This document shows positions 12,299 to 25,564 of a stretch of DNA of 64,000 bases, one piece after another. Position 1 is the stretch's first letter. The number at the start of each line of letters is the position of its first letter. The position numbers and the translations under genes were made by a program. The notes under the pieces were generated by a model, which saw nothing but the letters and a program-made list of their open reading frames with translations, was not told the DNA's origin and made no database searches. The DNA comes from Apostichopus japonicus. Lineage: Eukaryota; Echinodermata; Holothuroidea; Aspidochirotida; Stichopodidae. The DNA lies in NCBI RefSeq assembly GCF_037975245.1, contig NC_092564.1, positions 9,151,984 to 9,215,983 of the forward strand, read 5' to 3'.

Positions 12299-15200
12299 TC
12301 AGTTGTTGATGACCGGCATACAGTACTGTATCGATACATCCTCTTGAATGAGAAAACAGTGAATGGCTCTGTTTTCCATAATATCTGAAAGAATAGAAAA
12401 GTATCTTCAGTTAAAAAGATGACTAAAATCTTAACATTAATCAAAGAGTAAAAGAATTGATCTATTTAATATTATATACAGCTCATCTACTAGCAAAGCC
12501 TAAGTACCAGGCTGTAGCAGTGGCAAGCACAGAATTTCAAAGGTGGAGGATGGGAGCCAAATTCGAAAAATTTCTGATTAAGGTAGGGAACTGAACTTTA
12601 GTAGATTGGCCAGAGGTGCATGAAGGATTTTATAATATTGAAGCCAACTCCCAGGTATGGAGAGCCTGGGAGTCTCCCTTCCCAGGAATAAAATGAGTAG
12701 TAAAATGGTGCATTGTAATAATTTAGGTTGATAGAAGTAGCCCTAAACGCAAGGTTTTCCTGATAAATATTTTGTGTGAGATTCGACAAGGGTGGGGGGG
12801 GGGGAATGTCTGTAGTAGTGGTTGGTTCATCTCCCCCCACCCACAATGCAAAATCCCTTGGGTGAACCATTTCGCCCTGAATGGTAATCAGAGGTGGCGA
12901 CCATGTGTACCCCCCTCCCCCAACCATTTGTGCACAACAACACACCTTCATGCAGTTAAAACATCTCTCAACTTCTAATGACCTATCAAAGTTACTTACT
13001 GCAAATAATCCTGGATGGGTTCACCAGCTGACCAGATAAAAACATGAGAAGGTTCTTAATGTCCACTTTAGCCCCGTAAAATCGACCCATCATTCGATTT
13101 TGAGGCTGTGATTGGCTGCTTCCATTATCTACAAGAGTAAATATTAAGGTGAATCAAACTTAATTGAAACTGTATCATAAGTGACAAACTTTGGGAAACA
13201 ATATGTATATTTAATTACCATAATTTATCCAACTAATCTACAAGAACAACCTCTGCATCAGCAAATTTTAATATCTAACTTGACCTTTCGAATGTTTGGC
13301 ACAACTTTCAGATTCAGCCTTTGTACATGTTCTTGTTAATGCTTGAAGTATACAAGACGCACCAATAAGAAAAGAGAAGATATCCCCCCCCCCCCAAAGA
13401 AAAAAAACACATGGTACATTATCCTCAAAAGACAAAGGCAATACACTCTACAAACCACTCATCTATATGCATTCTAGAGGTTCTTGAATATGCAGAAAAA
13501 CAAGGCATGAAGAAATATAAACTTTCTGAAAGCAGACTCTAAATACAGGATACTGGTTGACACTAAGCTTCATATCATGGAGAGAGACACAAATAAATGA
13601 AAAAACATTTTTATTATGCTTTCCATTCATCTGTTAAATCAATTATGATTCTTACCAACATGGACAATTTCCAGGTCCTTGAAGTTTACTGATACGGTAG
13701 CTTGTTCTGTCTCCACCCTCATCCGCATATCTCCATTGTGATTGGCTGAAAGTTCCTAAAACAAACCAATTATAAAGTCTCATCAGTGATCTTATGTCAA
13801 TTGAAAGTATGTATTAATAAATATTAAAATGAAAATGAGAGGTTTGAATTGATTGGAGACAAAAGGGTAGACAGTTCAGCAGTTGTGCAGTTTTTTAAGG
13901 TATTTAAACTTTGTCTGCCTCATTGATAAGAATTGATTTAATTGTCAACCAATCATGTAAAGTTGTGTAAAATTGTAGAAATTCAATTCAACTTTTTCAT
14001 GATTTGGATGTCGCTTTGAATTGGTCAAACTAGGCCATCAGACTCTGAACATAAACTCTTACAGTGATGGGGTTCAAATAATGATATGGATTCAGTAATA
14101 CATGCAACAATACAAAAGCAAGAAAGCTTTGTAAGTAAGTGTTAGGTCAAAGGATGCATTTGGAGTCCTGTTTTGAGTCCTGGTTGTAAAGTACATTGCT
14201 TGAGAATTAGTGCATCTACAATAATAATAATCATATAATATTTGCTTTTTATATAGCGCTTTATACCAGCGATATGTCTCAAAGCGCTTTACAGACGTTA
14301 TACTACCCCTGGTCAATAATAACCTGTCCCAGAGACAATCCCTCCAGTCGGCAGCAGTTATATACTGCGCCCAATGACAAGTTACCTCACAGGTACCCAT
14401 TTAACCCCTGGGTGGAGAGAGGCAAGTGAGATAAAGCATCTTGCCCAAGGACACAACGTAATGAACTTAGGCAGGAGTCGAACCAGCAATCCTTGGATCA
14501 CGAGTCCGACGCCTTAGCCAATTGGCCACCACGCTAATGAGAATAAAAAAGAAAGCGTCTGCCTACTACTTTCAGCCCCCTACATTTAAGATCATGGTGA
14601 ACTAACTTCTCAACGTACATCTCATTACCTTGTGTTGCCTATGTCCTATAACAAAACAGCACAAGATTTTCAGTCTCAAATCTGCCAAAGAACTTAAGTT
14701 TGACAGCTAATAAATAAAAAAAGAGACATCTTTAAACATCAGGATAGGCATCAATTTGTGCATGTCTTTAACTTCATGGGGGCAATGTTTATACCACTTA
14801 CCATGTAACTTCCGAGATTCTTTAACCTTTCCGTTACACTTTTCAGTGACTTCAAAGGTGGCATAGCAACACTGATCTGTTGAATATAAAAGTTGAAAAC
14901 GTTAATAAAGAACAGTTTTGGGATGATCAAGTGGAGTTACCAAGTATTAATTTATTGAAAAATCTTTGAAGGAGTAAAAGTTCCAGAACATTTACTCACA
15001 TCAAATTGAGGTACCAAGGGTTCCTTGTAGTCAGACCAAAGCCTCTTTGGAAGTACATTAACTGGAACATCATGTATGAAGGTTTGAATTCTGCCTGACT
15101 GTGATGGCTGTGATAGAGAACATAAATAAATGTACACATTACATTCCATATCAAATGAGATACTGGGGCTACACAGGCAATCCAGCTCCAGCATATAGCA

Positions 15201-18200
15201 TTTACTGCACACTAGTGCACAGGTGGTGAACCCTAGATATTATACTCAAAAGATATACCACATGCTAAATAATTCATTCTGAGCTACAAACGGTGATTAC
15301 AACATGGTCATATATCCATTGGAGATGTAATTAATGTTGAATAAAGAAAAGCATTGTCTTAATTGAATGCAGTGTAGGAGGGGAAAGATTTGTAGCAATT
15401 GAACATCCACGAACAGAAAGAACAGCAAGTTTCCAAATAAATGATTAAATGCTACACCGTCATATAACAAACTTAAACAGTGAAATATTCACATGGGGAT
15501 TATAAGTTACATTTAAAAAGGACACTAATTATTATTATTATTATTATCATTATTATTATCATTATTATTATAACACCGGTGCTTATATAGCGCAAAATCC
15601 CAGGGTTCAATGCGCTTAACAAAACAAATACAAAATACAAAAATGCAATTGAATACTTAATCATAGGATTGTTTGAAATAAACGTCTTTAACGCTGATTT
15701 GAAAGTGCTGATAGAGGTAAGGCTTTGTATTTCTGACTAAGGTCGCAGTATGAAACTTCTGTGTGAGTTAGAGTTAACTCTCCTTTTTCTTCTGGAGGCA
15801 TGAAACCCATCAACTTTCCTTATCATAGATATGAGTTGGAATTGACAGAAAAGATGCAGCAAATATCTGGAATTTGGATAAACATCATAGTCTTGTTTAT
15901 ATGCTTGGAAGGTTCTTCTAAACCATGGATCCTTTTCACAAAATATCATTTTAAGATTTCCATTTTTCTTTGAAGATTTCCTTCCAGTCTGAACACGATG
16001 TCACTGTAGATTGTTATGTTTGGTGGAATGGCCACTGATATTTGGTCACAGCATTCTTACATTTATATTGCTGTTGTGAAATAGACCACACACAAGACAA
16101 GAGTATCTCTTACCATCAAACTTTATAAGTACTTACAAGTTCAATCTCAAATGTCAGGCAAGGGCTGCTCTTCTTTGTAAGCTTGACTTTTAATGTTTTA
16201 GCTGCATATGTTCCTGTTTTCAAGGCTTGTACAATTTCATCCGGGGAGACTTCTAAATAAATTTCATTGGATTCCTCAGAGAGCCCTTCCATTCTGTATT
16301 CCTCAAAGAAGTTATCCTGTTTCAAACAAACGAATCAACATATATACTGTAAATAGACCAAATTTTGCAGTATCATCAACATAAAGCTATTAAAAGGTAA
16401 CTTGAGAACACTGATCATTTTCAGGATAGTACTAGGCAGAGTCCTCTTCGAATCATCTGCTAAACGTTGTCCTCATATGAACTATTTTTGTTTTGTTCTT
16501 CTTCTTTTTTAATTCTTGCAATTTCGCTGACAAATCAACCATGAAACTCCTTTGCCTGTTTATTGTGTTAAAACTTAAAGGGAGTGAAGACTCGCGCACA
16601 AAGAAACGTCTGATGCCGGTAATCTGACTTAGTTTCAAATGAGATGTAAACAGAAGTGTTAGACACCACCATCGATCCAGAAAATACACACACAGCTTGC
16701 TAAGGTCGGTAATTAGACACTGGTGTACAGCCAATACATGCAGATACGGTCAATACCCACAACACAGTGTACATAGCAGCGCTGGACATCTCAGGTCCAG
16801 ATAAAGATAACAAGGTATCAAGTTTCCATTACTGTCTGCAGTTTGTAGCGACAAGAAGAAATCTTCACTTGCAAGCAACGGAAAGTTACAGTAACTTGTT
16901 TCAGAGGGCGACACGCGGTTTGGGGCGAGTCTTCAATACCTTTAAAGGGATATCCAGACATTTTGAAACCTAAATTGAAGGGATTATTGTTCTACATTGT
17001 TCATTCTCCAACTCAACTTGTTCCTAACTCTACATATGGTTGCTTGAATGTTAAGTATTTTTTAGCCCCAAAAAACCTTGCTTATGCTAGGAAATGGATC
17101 ATTGTAGGATCACCACATATGTTCTTCCTAATATACAGTAAATATTGGTATCGATTTATCTTTGGAATGTGCTACACTTGGAATGTTTTCCTTACTGGTC
17201 AATATTTTCCCTTAATTTTGAATTTCATTAATATGCAACTTGTTTGAAGGAATGTTATTTCTTCACTGGAAAACTTTTCTTGATGATATCACTAACTCTG
17301 TAGTTGCCAGATGCATTCATCAAATTTCACCAAATTAAAAAAAAAAGAAAAAAAAGAAAGAAGAAAGATGCTGCTGGACAATGGCTTTCTAGACCACAAG
17401 ATGTAAACAACTTTCAAATATCTTTCAATACAATGAACTTCAGCTTGAGAATATCTCTTTAAATGTCAATTATTATACATATTGGTAAAAAAGTACCTAA
17501 GGCAACATATGGGAGAATGCCAACTTTGGATCCAGTATCTTGTCAATATATCACCAGAGGTATAACTTTCGTTTCGTTTATTTCTGCCATTAAATCCCAA
17601 TGATGTACATTTGTTAATACATAGTTATAGGAATGAGGCAGCGGGACCAGAAGTAAGATAACTTTTCGAGTCTGGTCCCTTACAAAGATATACGAGAAAA
17701 TTAATTTTATATAGAGAAAAGAAAAGAACAAGAAAACACATAGAAAACAAACACATAGGCCTTTAACAACACTGGGAAAGGAAACAGAAATACAATGCTG
17801 CACTCACTGGGTTCATTTGACACCAGACTCCACCGTGAACAACTTTGTCATTCAAAATGAAAAACATGTTCTGCTCTGAGATCCTCAGGACACATAGTTG
17901 GGTCATCTTACCAATGGAACCACATACTCCTGAAACGAATTATATATAAGGTATAAGAGTGACTGTAAGGATTAAATCTGTGAATCGGTAGTCCAAAACT
18001 TGTAAGTATATATTTTCTAACCATATTCTTGCAAAAAGCTAAACCTTGTAAAATACGTGCCAACATGATTTGCAAATGTGACAAAGATTTTTATAAACAT
18101 TATAATGCTACATTATTAATCTATAAAGGAATCTAAAATCATATAATGAAAGGGAAAAAGAGAAATATTGTGAAGTGTTTCCCAAAACATCGACTGTTAA

Positions 18201-19267
18201 ATAACTATTCAAAATATCATTATATTTCAAGGTTGACTTTAAACTGAAGAAAGAAGTAAATTGAAATGTAAGTCTAAATAAAATTTGGTATAATGGCAAA
18301 ATCAAAATTACTATTGAGTGCAATTTATTGTTAGAGCTCAAAACCAGCTTATCTTTAGAAAGCCTTAAAGGCATTGAAGACTCGCCCCAAATTGTGTGCG
18401 GTCATCTGAAAAAGTTAACTTTCTGTTGCTTGCAAGTGACGTTTTGTTCGTGTTGCTACAAAATGCAGACAGTAATGAAACGTGATACCATAATTGTTAT
18501 CTTTTGCTGGACCTGAGATGTCCATCGCTGTATCGTTTGCATACTGTGCTGTGGGTATTGACCGCAGCTGTATGTACTGACTGTACCCTAGTGTCTAATT
18601 ACCGACGGTAGCAGGCTGTGTGTGTATTTTCTGGGATCGATGGTGGTGTTTAACACTTCTGTTACACCTCATTCGAAACTAGGTCGATTTACCGGCATTA
18701 GACGTTCTTTTTGCGCGAGTCTTCACACCCTTACACTTACCCTGGTAGATTTTCCAACTTCTTTAACTAAACATTTGATTTCTTAAGGAGTAATACATGA
18801 TTCCACTTGATTAGAGCAATTTAATGCATAGGCCCTTTATCCTGTTAGTGTGTCATCACCATGCAAACTTGGTTTGTTTTCATCAATATTTCAAAACAAT
18901 CTTGAGCAATCACCATTAACCAATTGCCATTCTTTCTGCATAGATTTTATTATAAAATTTACCTCAATTAACCCCCAAAACCTGCCATAATCTATGACTG
19001 TTACAGTGGCAAAGATGTCCTTGCCTTGACAGTAGGTGAGGAATTTTTCCCTGATCCATGATGACAATTTTTAGTCTTCCCACAATATGAATTTATACTG
19101 ATTCCTTTTTAAGGTCATAGATCTAAAAATAGAATTATCTCAGATGCCACTTGAATACATAGAATATTGAAAAGAAGACTTCACTGACTTCAATTTATAC
19201 TGTGTTTATACTTACTGATAAGTTGTTCAATGTTACTTATTTCTTCAGTCTTGGCTCTGAACTTCAT
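12299..19267 (-). CDS. HUS1: Checkpoint clamp component HUS1 (complete, eight coding exons)
   Basis: HUS1 is one ring subunit of the RAD9-RAD1-HUS1 (9-1-1) clamp, a PCNA-like sliding clamp loaded at damaged DNA to support ATR checkpoint signalling in the nucleus. Coding exons in transcript order on minus: 19267-19216, 17929-17808, 16316-16137, 15107-15000, 14876-14802, 13755-13656, 13128-13000, 12384-12299. All acceptors and donors are AG/GT and phases close exactly, giving 283 residues; human HUS1 has 280 and also eight exons. The start ATG opens MKFRAK, the universal HUS1 N terminus. Other matches are VLRIS (exon 2), NFFEEYRMEG and NEIYLEV (exon 3), VPVNVLPKRLW (exon 4), NFKDLE (exon 6), GQLVNPSR (exon 7) and EDVSIQYCMPV before TGA (exon 8). 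A strong acceptor (TTTTCTCCAACAG) 50 bases before the ATG implies an untranslated first exon. Exon 2 is bracketed by inverted MITE copies. Confidence 0.95.
14225..14534 (-). mobile_element. tRNA-derived SINE in HUS1 intron
   Basis: Minus-strand SINE. Box A-like TGGCCAATTGG is at 14528-14518 and a consensus box B GGTTCGACTCC at 14484-14474. The body follows, then a tail with paired GCGCT motifs (AAAGCGCTTTGAG and AAAGCGCTATAT) ending in ATT trinucleotides near 14,220. It lies between coding exons 5 and 6 of HUS1, in the sense orientation of that gene. Confidence 0.8.
15525..15640 (-). mobile_element. SINE/LINE 3'-tail fragment with ATT repeat
   Basis: An imperfect (ATT)n tract (about 15,528-15,571) is followed by GCTTATATAGCGCAAAATCC and ATGCGCTTAAC. 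On minus this reads as a tail with spaced GCGC arms ending in ATT repeats, like the tail of the SINE at 14,225-14,534. It probably marks a truncated copy of a related retroelement. Confidence 0.55.
16579..16941 (+). mobile_element. 363-bp MITE, copy A (HUS1 intron 2)
   Basis: Terminal inverted repeats AGGGAGTGAAGACTCG (left) and CGAGTCTTCAATACCT (right) bound a 363-bp non-coding body. TTAA lies directly outside both ends (16575-16578 and 16942-16945), consistent with a TTAA target duplication as in piggyBac-type elements; the superfamily is not proven. A second copy of the same length lies inverted at 18369-18731, similar over its length by eye. Confidence 0.75.
18369..18731 (-). mobile_element. 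363-bp MITE, copy B (HUS1 intron 1)
   Basis: Inverted relative to copy A and the same length. The ends read AGGCATTGAAGACTCG (left) and CGAGTCTTCACACCCT (right). TTAA is preserved on the left (18365-18368); the right flank is TACA, a decayed or absent duplication. Shared internal blocks include CACCACCATCGATCC, GGTAATTAGACACT and GACATCTCAGGTCCAG. Confidence 0.75.
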
Positions 19268-20167
19268 TTTCAGTTAGAGTCTCTTGTGCGAGAGATTTTC
19301 AATGAGGTGCAAAGCTTCTGTTGGAGAAAATATGTTAGAACTCTCTTTAAGTGGAATGCAATTATGAACTGTAGAGGTGGGTTAGAAATGAATAAATAAC
19401 ATAAATTCCAACTAGAAGCCATGCCTTATTTTGCTTTCTCTTCATGACTCTTGTGTGAAAATTTCATTCGATCATCCCAACATTTAGGCTACCACATATT
19501 ATAATACAGTATAAGGCCAACTCTCTTCCCTGATCTGCACATCAAACCTAAATACACAACATAATCTCTATGCTGCTAGTGCTAGTTATCATCCATACCA
19601 CTGTATCTTACTGTAATTATACATACTAAAAACAAGTGCAATATTACAGACATTTCTCCTTGCTCCAGTTAGCCTAACGTAAGCAAGTTCAGACACAAGA
19701 CCTTCACAAGTGTTAAGCTAACTCTCATTATGGCATAACCTGATCAAATCATCGAAGAAATCACCAAGGGCCCAGCGCAGTTGAACAAATCATCATATGC
19801 ACTGAGCAATCACAATTAAGCCCTACTTTTAGCCCTACTAGTACCACTATATTGTCTAAGCATCTTTAAGTTCTTAAGTTAGTGCCTAACGTTTGGCTGA
19901 CACTGACAGTAAACACTAACCAGTAACAGTTATCGGCACAAACAAACCTAAACTACACTACAGTAGACTAAGCCTAATAGTAACACTAAGCCAGTTACAA
20001 CATAGTAGAAAAATCCTACTGTATGGTTAGTACACATAGGCAAACTTATCACTGACTGGGTTCACGTTATGCCAAACGTACCAAGTAATTAAAGCTAACT
20101 TACTTAGACTAAGACTATGATTTTACCAATAGTCTAAGTGCTCACGAAAAAATTGTCTACTTCTTAC

Positions 20168-20310
20168 CTTTTAATGATTTATCCCAATCAACGCCGTATT
20201 CTGCTGACGAGGATGAAAATTCAATCGCTTGTTATTTTGTGGACTTGCTTGATGTTTTCTTTTTTAATTTTCGCGGTGAGCTGTGTATAAGTCCACTTCC
20301 GCTATGTCTA
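20168..20310 (-). other. HUS1: Predicted untranslated first exon and 5' region of HUS1
   Basis: On minus, AAAAG|GTAAGA at 20168/20167 is a near-consensus donor. It fits the strong acceptor ending at 19318, 50 bases before the HUS1 ATG. The upper edge is arbitrary because no TATA box or clear start site is visible. The position fits a first exon about 0.4 kb from the divergent tRNA. Transcript data would be needed to fix it. Confidence 0.5.
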
Positions 20311-20558
20311 AAATGTCAACTGCTGAAAGCACCGTTGAATATGTATGTATGTATTTATCGTTACACTGGTAAGTTTACTGTGACCTATCGTTTACCGGGA
20401 CTAGACTGAACCTTGACATCCGATAAAGCAAATAGAAATCGTCAAAAATATACACATGTATTAAATTTGAAATCGAACTGTCGTTTCCACGTAGTATTAC
20501 ACATCAAGAAAAGACGAATTTACAAGTGTTTAGTAAGTTCCTTGTTTCACGGCGGTTC

Positions 20559-20631
20559 GACCCTGTGGCCTAATGGATAAGGCGTCAGCCTCCGGAGCTG
20601 AAGATTGTGGGTTCGAGTCCCATCAGGGTCG
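20559..20631 (+). tRNA. tRNA-Arg (anticodon CCG)
   Basis: A 73-base cloverleaf folds perfectly: acceptor GACCCTG/CAGGGTC, D stem GCCT/AGGC, anticodon stem TCAGC/GCTGA with loop CTCCGGA (anticodon CCG at 20592-20594), and T stem GTGGG/CCCAT with loop TTCGAGT. The discriminator base is G. There is no intron and no encoded CCA, as expected for a nuclear tRNA. It closely resembles animal tRNA-Arg(CCG). Internal boxes A and B are intact, so it is probably a functional Pol III gene. It is divergent from HUS1. Confidence 0.97.
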
Positions 20632-20638
20632 CATGACG

Positions 20639-20642
20639 TTTT
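20639..20642 (+). terminator. Pol III terminator of tRNA-Arg
   Basis: TTTT eight bases after the tRNA 3' end is the minimal Pol III stop signal at the usual distance. Confidence 0.8.
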
Positions 20643-23600
20643 GTATGTCTCCCTATATATGTTCTTTACATGAACTATAGTGGAAAATATGACCATAACT
20701 ATAGCAATACTAACCCGTTTTGTCTTCACCAGTAGGCTGCATTCACTAGTTTCTTTTTCGTCGATCACATCGTAGGATAAGTTTATATGAATAGATTAGT
20801 TGCTAAACTTATCAATAGATGATCAGTTCCCTCCTAATTATTATACAAAAAAAAAAATATATTACACCATGTATAACACCTTTGAAGAAAGTCTACATTC
20901 ATCACAGCAGTGAAACTTTACATACCACTCGTGTGCTAATCTGGGTTCCCAGTTTGGTGCTAAATGACATATAGCCTATGGCATTTTTCAATTTCATTGA
21001 TCCTACGAAATGAAAACAGCATTTTAGCATTCATTTTCTTGATGGCATTATTTAATGGCCTACCAATTGAATAGAACTAGGAGCTGAAAATTGTTAGATT
21101 CTCCCAAAGGACATTGTTTCAACTATTTAATTCAACCGTTGAATTTTTAACCTGGATTCACTCCCTAATGTTCAGCTAAGAGACCTGAATGCAAATAATT
21201 GTCCACCCACACAATTCCTACCCACATACAGGGCAATTGTAATAAAATAACACCAAATTCATATTTGGCATTTTTCAACCAATTTGGCAACCACATTTGC
21301 AGGTTGTGTCACAGCAAAAGTGGCAACTCTAATGTTACTAGCCAAGGTAAATCATTTAGGTTTGAGAGCTCAAGAAATCATGATGGGGTTGGCAATATGG
21401 AAATATTTCAAAAAATTAGCAAACATTGAGAATTGACACTGAATATTAGTGTCTCCCTTAGTAAGCTCATGAACATGGTAACAATGGTAAATGTTGGAAT
21501 TGTATCTACCATACTGCTATACAAATATTTATATTAAATCATAGTGAAGAAGGACAACAATCACCACATGGAATGCTAGAAGGCTAACCTTATATGATGT
21601 TATATTTATGTCCCACATATGCCAGGTGTCATCAAGGGTCCAGGAACAAGCCCAGGAACAATTATGTCGGGGAGTACCTTCCCATACCCACTAGTTGATC
21701 CTAGCCTGTAGGCCATCTGATCCCCCCCTTCCCCCCCCCCTCTCTTTCATATGGCCTGATTTGTGGATGTAGCTTTCTGCTGCAGTAGGATATAAAGTGA
21801 GAAAGAAGAAAATATTCTGACTTTTAATGTTTCACCTAATTTATTTCTGCTGGAAATAAACGAACAAACACATCTTTCTATTACATAGGACTATACCTCA
21901 CAAAGCCATAGTTTCCAATCAAAATCAGCAATGAAAATTTCTCCAGATAAACCAATGTTAAAAATTTCGACAGACTAAAACCAAACTTGTAGATGAAAAA
22001 AAAAAAACCAAAGTGACATTAAACATTGCATCACCACTCTTCTATCTTGGGAGAGAAATTAGGGAGTAGGGCAGGAAGGGGAGGGGGTGGGAATCATGTT
22101 ACTATACCACTTTTATTGGCTAGGATAGAATTGGAGCCAGTAACCTCAGGATTACTGATTTACTTGTACATTTATCAATATTTTTCTTTACAATCTTTGT
22201 ACCTTGTGTTTGTGCATGGTGGTGGGGATGGGGGGGACGGGGAGGGGAAATGAGAGTACCATTTTAAATAACTGCATATATGTGACACTGAGGTCTTCTT
22301 TTAGTTACAGCCTCACTGAGATGGAAGCTCTATGTATTGTACCATATATTGAAAAGTCAGACACATCAAGGGAAAGTTACCATAATAATAATAATCATCC
22401 ACACATATTCAAAGGTAATCACGATGTTTTAATAACTGAACATTTGTTAAGAATTTCTCTGAGGATTTGTGATACTTTGTTCCGTTATATTGAGAGAATA
22501 TGATGTTCTCTTTGTTATCTTGGTAACTTAATCTGAGCAAAACAGTGCATTCATTGAATTTCCATACAATTAAGCAAATGCTTTCCTTTGACAAATGTAT
22601 AATTAGAAATTTAAAATCTACTTTTTCCATGTTTTTACTTACAAACTTTGAGATCTGTAATCTTCCCAGGCAGGAAGCATAAAATCTATACCTTACATAA
22701 AGACCATACTTCCCAGATGACAAAACTATCTTTGTGACCAACAACTCACACATATTAAGTACACATAAATACAGCTTTCTACAAAACCAAATGTACCACA
22801 AATTCAATCACTACAAAAAAGACCAATACTTGGCATACCTTCGTTACTTTCTTCTTTCGAGTAATGAATGTAATGATTAAAGAAAATCATATTCAAATTC
22901 ATAGTAGGATTTTCTCTTGAGACAAAATGACCAAGTTACAGAAAACACAAGCATGATGAACTTGTAAATATGGTTTTCTTTCAAATTCAATGCAAATTAG
23001 CAATGTTTACATCTCCTATCAAACATACATTTTCTATCACTATTTTCCATTTAACTGCTTCTTGAAATATCTACTGCAGTCACACATCTGCAAGTATCTG
23101 GGCAAAGATATACACCAAAATCAAGAATACTGTGACAGTCTAAATTTGTTATGTATGTTAAAGAAAGACTTACAGGCACAAACACGCACTTTAATATGTT
23201 GTAGATTATGTAAACACACATCTAGCAGTCCAGGTTGGATTTATATAACACCTATAAATTTTGAGGAATGGCACTTTAAAAAAGTGATGTTTGTGTGACT
23301 TATTCATTGAGACTTATTCATTGAGACATGAGATTCATGTGACTTAAGTGTTTAGTTCAGTACACAGAACATTAGGTCAGCTCCTTAGATGCAACACAAA
23401 ATCTGAGACATTTTATGACATCAAATGACAGTTTACATTACAAACTTGTCAAGGACAAATAGTGCTGAATGCCATGCAAGGATGACTAGTTGTCGTTATC
23501 CAAGTTGAGAGAACATATTTTGGTTATTAGAATTTCTAAAACAATAGATTAAATGTAACATTTAGACTAGCAATGAAGAGTCTTCATTTCTTTAGCTTTA

Positions 23601-25564
23601 AAGGAGTATTTCAGAGTTCAAGCATACTTTAAAGCTGAATATAAATGAACATCTTAAAAACCTCAATAGCAATAGAAACATTACTTGTACTCATTTGCTT
23701 CTTCTTTCAACAAGACAAAAATTCAGCCTAAAACCACCCTTAAAGTTCCGAAACATAAACTTAATGCATTTTATCTGCATGTGAATACAGTACTATGCTC
23801 ATTTCGTCAGGATTAAAGCTATCTAAAAAAATATTTTCATTAATATTCTTTTACAACTAAACAAACCTCTGCAAAAAGTCTGTTGAATAAATAGCATAGT
23901 TTTTTTAAAGATGGTAGAATTGTACATAAAGACATAAATGTGTTGAAAAGTTGAACAACTAGAAAAACTCAGAGGCTTTGTGATTCCTTGCAACTTTTTC
24001 ACTCTTTTACCTTGTTGACATTGAGCAACTAAATTAAATTTGTTGAAGAATTAATACCAGAACCACAAAATCAAACAGTTCTAGCTGCCCGCACAGTGCA
24101 GACACAGTTTTGTATGACAGACCATTAAGCTACTGATAGGAATTGTTTAATATACAAGTTTTGTACCATACAGTAGTGTTCCAGTGTCCACAAAGAACAG
24201 TATTTCTATGTGCACCTGTGTTCACCAAGGCTTAACTTGTCGAGTTAGCTTGTATACATGATTTTCAGTTTGACTTCATATTGACCACCACAATAGCAAT
24301 CACAAACTCACTTAAAATGTAGCTGAATATTACAAATGAGACTCACCAAGGGCAGACTTGATGAGTTAGCCGAAATATGGTTTTCAGGTTTTTGACCACT
24401 GCTGATCTTTTATATCATGTTACTTCCATGAACAACAGCAGCCAAGAACTCATGAACATACATCTACATACCATGTATGAAGTTATGTATGAAAATGCAG
24501 ATAGGGTTATTGTGTAAACCAGTTAACCTCCTTTTCAGGTTTTGACCATTGCCGACCTCATAGGACATTTGGTTGCCACTTTAACTACTACAAGGCTAGT
24601 ACTCACAAGGCACACAAAGCAGCCAACTTTGAAGGTTGCCAGAGTTGTCATTACTGAGTCAGCTAGTTTACTAACATTTTTTTTTCATTTTGACCACTGG
24701 TGAACCCAAATGACCTTCCTCAATAACAAAAGCAGCAAGGAACTTACTAAGAGGCTCTACAAACTATATTTGAGGTTCATGCAAACTAGTCATGGTGATT
24801 TACCCCTAGCCACATTTAATCACCCTCACTGGGCTCCTCCTACATAATCCCCTCCCCCATCCACCCCCTCCCCCCACACCCCATCTGCCACTGGACGTTT
24901 TGTCTGTTCCATTCAATAAGTAGGTATGACAGATTATGAAATACTTACCCCCCTCCCCCTAATCCCCACTCTCACAGAGAACCAAGTAGGAACCCTAATC
25001 ACTTTGTACCTGGAAACTACAAAATACCATGATTCTTTAGCATATAGATGTTTCAATAGAAAACTTCAAAAGGAAATTAAATACTGGACGACTGCGAACA
25101 ACAAAGGTCCCAGATAAGATTCGTTAAAATAGATAGATTAAATTATCTACCTAGAATATAGAGAGTGAAAGATTGATTACTTCTCGAACACTCAAAGTAA
25201 TAGAAACTTTAATTGGATTTAAAAGAAAAATGTAAAGATTGTCTCTGTAGGCAATTTTTGTTTTGATATATTTTTAAATATCCTATCTAAAATAAAGACA
25301 CTGAAACTTTCAACTATTGCTGTCTCCTCTGCCAGACAAATTCAAAGGTGACTGAAAATGCAAGACTTCCATTTGAAATAACTTAGTAGAAAAAAAAACA
25401 AAAAAACAATGGGCAATCATGGGTTTCTACAAAGTCACCTTCTTTTCACCTCTTTCGTGACTTTTTTAAGGAGTAGTTGGACGTTTTCTGTTTACATGTC
25501 CATCTTCTCGGAAGTTATCCATTCTCCATGTGGAAGTGGCTCTCTCTCAATAGAAGAAGAAACT
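20643..25564. other. Spacer between HUS1 5' end and SLC35B1 3' end
   Basis: No coding exon, RNA gene or classifiable transposon was recognised in about 4.9 kb. The part nearest 25,564 must contain the SLC35B1 3' UTR (minus strand). A minus-strand AATAAA occurs near 21,838-21,844, but it is far away and not compelling. Poly-C/G runs lie at about 21,722-21,740 and 22,228-22,245. The open frame at 22409-22807 (minus) has no recognisable domain and AT-driven composition. Confidence 0.45.

Noticed and set aside
12127-12444. 105-codon minus-strand ORF overlapping the end of HUS1
   Set aside because: It is a different frame over the last HUS1 exon, which is firmly placed by its homology and phase.
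14092-14400. 102-codon minus-strand ORF
   Set aside because: It lies mostly within the tRNA-derived SINE and is not a gene.
22409-22807. 132-codon minus-strand ORF, among the longest open frames in the window
   Set aside because: AT-rich composition, no domain-like pattern, no splice context; expected by chance in AT-rich spacer.
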